This document shows, piece after piece, positions 63,394-64,000 of a stretch of 64,000 bases of DNA. The first letter of the stretch is position 1; each line of letters begins with the position of its first letter. The position numbers and the translations under genes were made by a program. Under the pieces are notes generated by a model. The model made no database searches. It was not told the DNA's origin and saw nothing but the letters and a program-made list of their open reading frames with translations. The stretch comes from Halothece sp. PCC 7418 (GTDB lineage: Bacteria; Cyanobacteriota; Cyanobacteriia; Cyanobacteriales; Rubidibacteraceae): contig NC_019779.1 of the NCBI RefSeq assembly GCF_000317635.1, forward strand, positions 2,790,001 to 2,854,000, written 5' to 3'.

Positions 63394-64000
63394 ATGAGAC
63401 AAGTGAACTCGGTTTCTTGGGGAAGCCGAGTTTTAAATTTAGGATCGCGGTTGCTGATAGCGGGTGTGCTGTCTTTTCTCCCCCTCCGCGCAACAGCAGC
63501 AGAATTAGCAGAAATTGAGGCGAGAGGACATCTTACCATAGCGGTTAAGGATAACCTCCGTCCGTTGGGATTTGAAGATGCACAGGGCAATTTAAAGGGG
63601 TTTGAGATTGATTTAGCGCGACGATTAGCCCAAGAAATTGTTGGCGATCCCAATGCGGTGCGTTTACAACCTGTGATGAATCGGGATCGTTTAGATGTCG
63701 TATTAATAGGAGAGGTAGATTTAACGATCGCGCACGTCAGTCAAACCTCAGCGCGATCGCGCCTTGTTACCTTTAGCCCGCATTATTATCTCAATCGCAT
63801 TGCATTGGTTACAAAAGACCCCAATCTGAATGTTTTAAGTGAGGTCAAGCAAGGAAAAATAGCCGTTTTAAATCAATCCAGCGCGATCGCGGAAGTGAGA
63901 TTTCGTCTCCCCCAAGCCCAACTCATCGGCGTTAACTCTTATCAAGAAGCCCTTTCTCTTCTCGAAGCAGGAGAAGCTGTTGCATTTGCAGGAGATGAGA
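63394..64000 (+). CDS. Extracellular solute-binding protein family 3 (5' part)
   Basis: Open to the right edge with no stop, 202 codons visible. Signal peptide MRQVNSVSWGSRVLNLGSRL, then a hydrophobic segment and ATAA cleavage before ELAEI. The SBP family 3 core follows: LTIAVKDNLRPLGFEDAQGN, LKGFEIDLARRLAQEIVGD, then VDLTIAHVSQTSARSRLVTF and SPHYYLNRIALV. It would bind a polar amino acid or similar small ligand in the periplasm. The C-terminal half lies outside the window. Confidence 0.85.
   Translation, partial: MRQVNSVSWGSRVLNLGSRLLIAGVLSFLPLRATAAELAEIEARGHLTIAVKDNLRPLGFEDAQGNLKGFEIDLARRLAQEIVGDPNAVRLQPVMNRDRLDVVLIGEVDLTIAHVSQTSARSRLVTFSPHYYLNRIALVTKDPNLNVLSEVKQGKIAVLNQSSAIAEVRFRLPQAQLIGVNSYQEALSLLEAGEAVAFAGDE

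Noticed and set aside
63387-63653. Minus-strand open frame near the right edge.
   Set aside because: The plus strand there encodes a convincing signal peptide and SBP family 3 domain open to the edge.

Overview
The window is cyanobacterial chromosome, very probably from a unicellular halotolerant lineage. HIP1 octamers (GCGATCGC) are scattered through genes and spacers. There is an allophycocyanin-B alpha subunit (apcD), Ycf54, a DUF92/VTE6-type kinase, cofH, a tmRNA whose tag is ANNIVPFARKAAAVA, and many cyanobacteria-only hypothetical proteins. An NhaC antiporter and a repeat-rich acidic RTX protein fit a saline habitat. A Halothece/Dactylococcopsis-like host is my guess from general character, not something the sequence proves.

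Layout. (1) 1-9.9 kb is a metal-homeostasis island: the end of a ZnuC-type ATPase, its ZnuB permease, a Crp-family regulator, the zinc enzyme PyrC, a CadC-type ArsR sensor with a frameshifted CDF exporter, then a perfect Zur/Fur-type box in front of a G3E (CobW-like) GTPase and two metallophosphoesterase-fold proteins with altered metal ligands. It ends with a MerR sensor, its dyad promoter, a small CxxC thioredoxin and an UPF0718 permease. (2) 10-13.5 kb holds tRNA-Val, MarC, a universal stress protein and NhaC. (3) 13.7-16.6 kb is accessory and decaying: a frameshifted DUF433/DUF5615 toxin-antitoxin pair, an orphan antitoxin-like gene and a 5-methylcytosine methyltransferase with a broken coupled downstream ORF. 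(4) 16.7-33.8 kb is mostly core: prlC-type peptidase, apcD, Fe-SOD, aat, dxr with an acyltransferase, a pyrF-pyrE fusion, pdxJ-ycf54. (5) 34.0-35.4 kb encodes an RTX protein with thirteen tandem 17-residue repeats (one shortened). (6) 35.6-64 kb is core again: crtE, folD, a CtpA-type protease, rplY, purA, an adenosine-deaminase-like gene, a radical SAM protein, cofH, two orphan histidine kinases, ssrA, pyrG, cutA, tRNA-Arg, rpmI-rplT and the start of a solute-binding protein.

Repeats are prominent. Phase-locked heptamer arrays occupy six spacers, and in two places they supply a gene's stop codon. A 28-nt palindrome sits inside one of these arrays. A 25-nt GTAGGGTGGGC palindrome lies between three convergent gene pairs, where it could act as a two-way terminator. 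Small mobile or decay traces include an IS200/IS605 tnpB tail, an ArsR tail and a GNAT fragment.

How genes work together: znuCB (uptake), the G3E GTPase (metal delivery), the ArsR and MerR sensors and their exporters form one metal-balancing neighbourhood. dxr and crtE feed isoprenoid (carotenoid and chlorophyll side-chain) synthesis, and Ycf54 and the DUF92 kinase serve chlorophyll and tocopherol metabolism. pyrC, pyrFE, pyrG and purA serve nucleotide synthesis.
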